Below are positions 62,313-64,000 of a stretch of 64,000 nucleotides of DNA, one piece after another (within the stretch, counting starts at the first letter, position 1; every line of letters starts with the position of its first letter). The stretch spans positions 186,001-250,000 of the forward strand of contig NZ_CANLZZ010000006.1 of the NCBI RefSeq assembly GCF_947495725.1. The letters run 5' to 3'. Position numbers and translations under genes: made by a program. The notes under the pieces were generated by a model that made no database searches, was not told the origin of the DNA, and saw nothing but the letters and a program-made list of their open reading frames with translations. This stretch comes from an uncultured Lutibacter sp. Its GTDB lineage: Bacteria > Bacteroidota > Bacteroidia > Flavobacteriales > Flavobacteriaceae.

Positions 62313-64000
62313 TTAAAATGTTAAGTTTACTTTAAATCCATAACGTTTAGCAGTTGGTGCAGCTGAAATCTCAACACCTTGTAATCTTGTAGATCCAAAA
62401 CTAGTAACCTCTGGATCAAAGTTTGTATACTCTGGTACGTTAGGTGCAAAATACCACAAGTTGTTTGCAACAGCAGTTATACTTGCACTAGTAAACGGTG
62501 TTTTTTCAATCCATTTAGATGGAAATTTATAAGCTAAACTTAACTCTCTCAATCTATATACAGTTCCATCATAAACAGTTGCCTCGTCTACAGAGTTTAT
62601 ACCAAATGTATTACCTCCGGCAGGTGAAAAGTACAATTCATTCATTGAAAGTTGAGTAGTATTAGGGATTTGGTTTCCTGAACTATCTAATATTGGTTGT
62701 CCATTACCGTCTCCGTAATAACCTGGAATGATAAAAGTATGTTCTCTATCTTCTGTATCTTTAGTAACACCTCTACCTAATAAAGCTGCCATACTTGTAC
62801 TTTGAACATCTCCACCTTCTCTCCAGTCAAATTGTCCTTTTAAGCTCCAATTTTTGTAAGTTAAAGTATTAATAAAACTCATTTTAAAATCAGGGTTTGG
62901 ATCACCAATAATACCGTTTTCTAAATCTTGAACAATACCACCACCAGATTGGTTGATTAAATAAGCTCCATTAGCATCACGTGCAAATTGTGAACCATAG
63001 AATACACCAAATGGTTGTCCAACAATAGCATGTGGAACCTCATTTGCGTTAAATGATATTCTGTCTAAACCTTCTATTAATTCTAAAACTTCATTTTTGT
63101 TTTGAGTAAACGTTGTAAATAAAGACCATTTAAAGTCATCAGTTTGAACTGGAACAAGTGTTAACCCAATTTCAATACCTTTATTTTGCATTTCTCCAAT
63201 GTTCGTGTTATAAGCAGCAAATCCACTTGAACTAGGAACAGTTACTTGAGAAATTAAATCTGTTGTATTCTTTTTATACCAACTAAAGTCAACTACAACT
63301 CTTCTTTGCCAAAATTCTAAATCAACACCTACTTCAATTTCCTTTGTAAACTCAGGAGTTAAATCTGTATCACCTAAAGATGTTCTATTTCCAATTCTAT
63401 TTTGACCAGCCCAAGTTTGACCAACTGCAAAAGTTTTATTTAAAAATTCAGCAGGAGCAGATCTTGCAACGGATGCGTAACCAGCTCTAAATTTACCAAA
63501 TGTTAACACATCACTATTTAAGTTAAATGCATCAGTGAAAATTACTGAAGTTGAAACAGATGGGTAGAAGTAAGAATTGTTATTTTTTGGAAGAGATGAA
63601 CTCCAGTCATTTCTACCTGTAGCGTTTAAAAATAAGTAATCTTTGTAAGATAATCCAATCTCAGCTAAAACACCCGCTGTTCTTGATCTTGCATAAGCAG
63701 GAACTGGAACTTGAATGTTTGTTTGATTTGCAATTGTAAATATACCTGGCTCTTTAAAAGTGTTACCAATTATAGAATGTCTATTTGTAGTGTTTTGTAA
63801 AACGTTACTACCTATAATAGCTTTTAAATCTAAACCTTCAGCTAAATTGTAATCGAAATTTACTAAAAGTGTTGATTCAATATCTTTATTACTATAAATA
63901 TCAGAAGTAACTGCTCCTAATCCATTATCTGAACGAGAACCTAAATCTCTAATTTCAAGTCTATCTAAATAGTAATTGTTCATACCAACTCTATAAGATG
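62313..64000 (-). CDS. SusC-like TonB-dependent transporter, C-terminal part (5' end outside the window)
   Basis: The frame is open through the window's right end (codons upstream of the ATG at 63983 read SYRVG), so the true start lies outside. The visible part of about 560 residues is the SusC beta-barrel with typical strand patterns (FLNATGRNDWSSSLP, KFRAGYASVARSAP, and a final YGFKVNLTF). Plug and TonB box are not in the window. It forms a pair with the SusD_2-like gene that follows. Confidence 0.92.
   Translation of the reverse strand, partial: SYRVGMNNYYLDRLEIRDLGSRSDNGLGAVTSDIYSNKDIESTLLVNFDYNLAEGLDLKAIIGSNVLQNTTNRHSIIGNTFKEPGIFTIANQTNIQVPVPAYARSRTAGVLAEIGLSYKDYLFLNATGRNDWSSSLPKNNNSYFYPSVSTSVIFTDAFNLNSDVLTFGKFRAGYASVARSAPAEFLNKTFAVGQTWAGQNRIGNRTSLGDTDLTPEFTKEIEVGVDLEFWQRRVVVDFSWYKKNTTDLISQVTVPSSSGFAAYNTNIGEMQNKGIEIGLTLVPVQTDDFKWSLFTTFTQNKNEVLELIEGLDRISFNANEVPHAIVGQPFGVFYGSQFARDANGAYLINQSGGGIVQDLENGIIGDPNPDFKMSFINTLTYKNWSLKGQFDWREGGDVQSTSMAALLGRGVTKDTEDREHTFIIPGYYGDGNGQPILDSSGNQIPNTTQLSMNELYFSPAGGNTFGINSVDEATVYDGTVYRLRELSLAYKFPSKWIEKTPFTSASITAVANNLWYFAPNVPEYTNFDPEVTSFGSTRLQGVEISAAPTAKRYGFKVNLTF

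Noticed and set aside
1..64000. CRISPR arrays, tRNA/rRNA genes, insertion sequences, integrases
   Set aside because: I looked through both strands and saw no repeat-spacer pattern, no cloverleaf sequence at gene ends and no transposase or integrase motif.

Overview
The window is AT-rich DNA from a marine flavobacterium (Bacteroidota). It shows paired SusC/SusD genes, lipoproteins, type IX secretion C-terminal domains, promoters of the TTTG / TAnnTTTG type and dense carbohydrate-active genes. It is one very large polysaccharide utilisation locus (PUL), cut at both ends. The enzyme set (two GH86, two GH117, three GH29, three GH2, ten S1 sulfatases, GH127-like, GH43, two GH28-like) points to a sulfated red-algal galactan of the agar/porphyran type. 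That substrate is an inference from family content.

Layout. (1) 1-10427, plus strand: truncated GH2, GH117, a second GH2-like enzyme, GH29, GH86 and GH29, closed by a hairpin terminator. (2) 10586-12262, minus strand: a membrane-anchored TPR/LuxR-type regulator. (3) 12573-20982, plus strand: GH117, an exported AP2Ec-type isomerase-fold protein, a Tat-exported Gfo/Idh/MocA oxidoreductase and three sulfatases. A good Bacteroidota promoter precedes this operon. (4) 21219-23297, plus strand: a one-protein transmembrane regulator with two LamG-like periplasmic domains and a SARP-like cytoplasmic output. (5) 23435-37294, plus strand: GH28-like, PhoD-like, sulfatase, GH127-like, three sulfatases, GH28-like and sulfatase, spaced tightly enough to be one operon. 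(6) 37354-64000, minus strand, read from the right end: SusC (partial), SusD, a surface lipoprotein; an S1_11-like sulfatase; GH29; SusC/SusD; KDG kinase, esterase, GH2, a T9SS Asp-box propeller protein, a T9SS GH86, GH43 and a sulfatase. Regions 5 and 6 converge on a shared terminator near 37.33 kb.

Working model (inference). The T9SS-exported GH86 and the Asp-box protein act at the cell surface. The SusC/SusD pairs import sulfated oligosaccharides. Periplasmic sulfatases desulfate the termini. GH29 (fucosidase or L-galactosidase), GH117 (anhydro-L-galactosidase) and GH2 (beta-galactosidase) trim alternately from the non-reducing end. Anhydrogalactose carbon may leave through KDG, consistent with the kinase. 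The AP2Ec plus Gfo/Idh/MocA pair may add an oxidative 3-keto cleavage route.

Most notable: the LamG-TM-SARP regulator with a perfect 12-bp tandem repeat just downstream of it; the exported oxidoreductase/AP2Ec pair; the large T9SS Asp-box protein of unknown function; sulfatases with altered formylglycine motifs (CSPSH, CSNSR); and a GH2 whose conserved Asn before the acid/base is Glu. I saw no tRNA, rRNA, CRISPR array, transposase or integrase.
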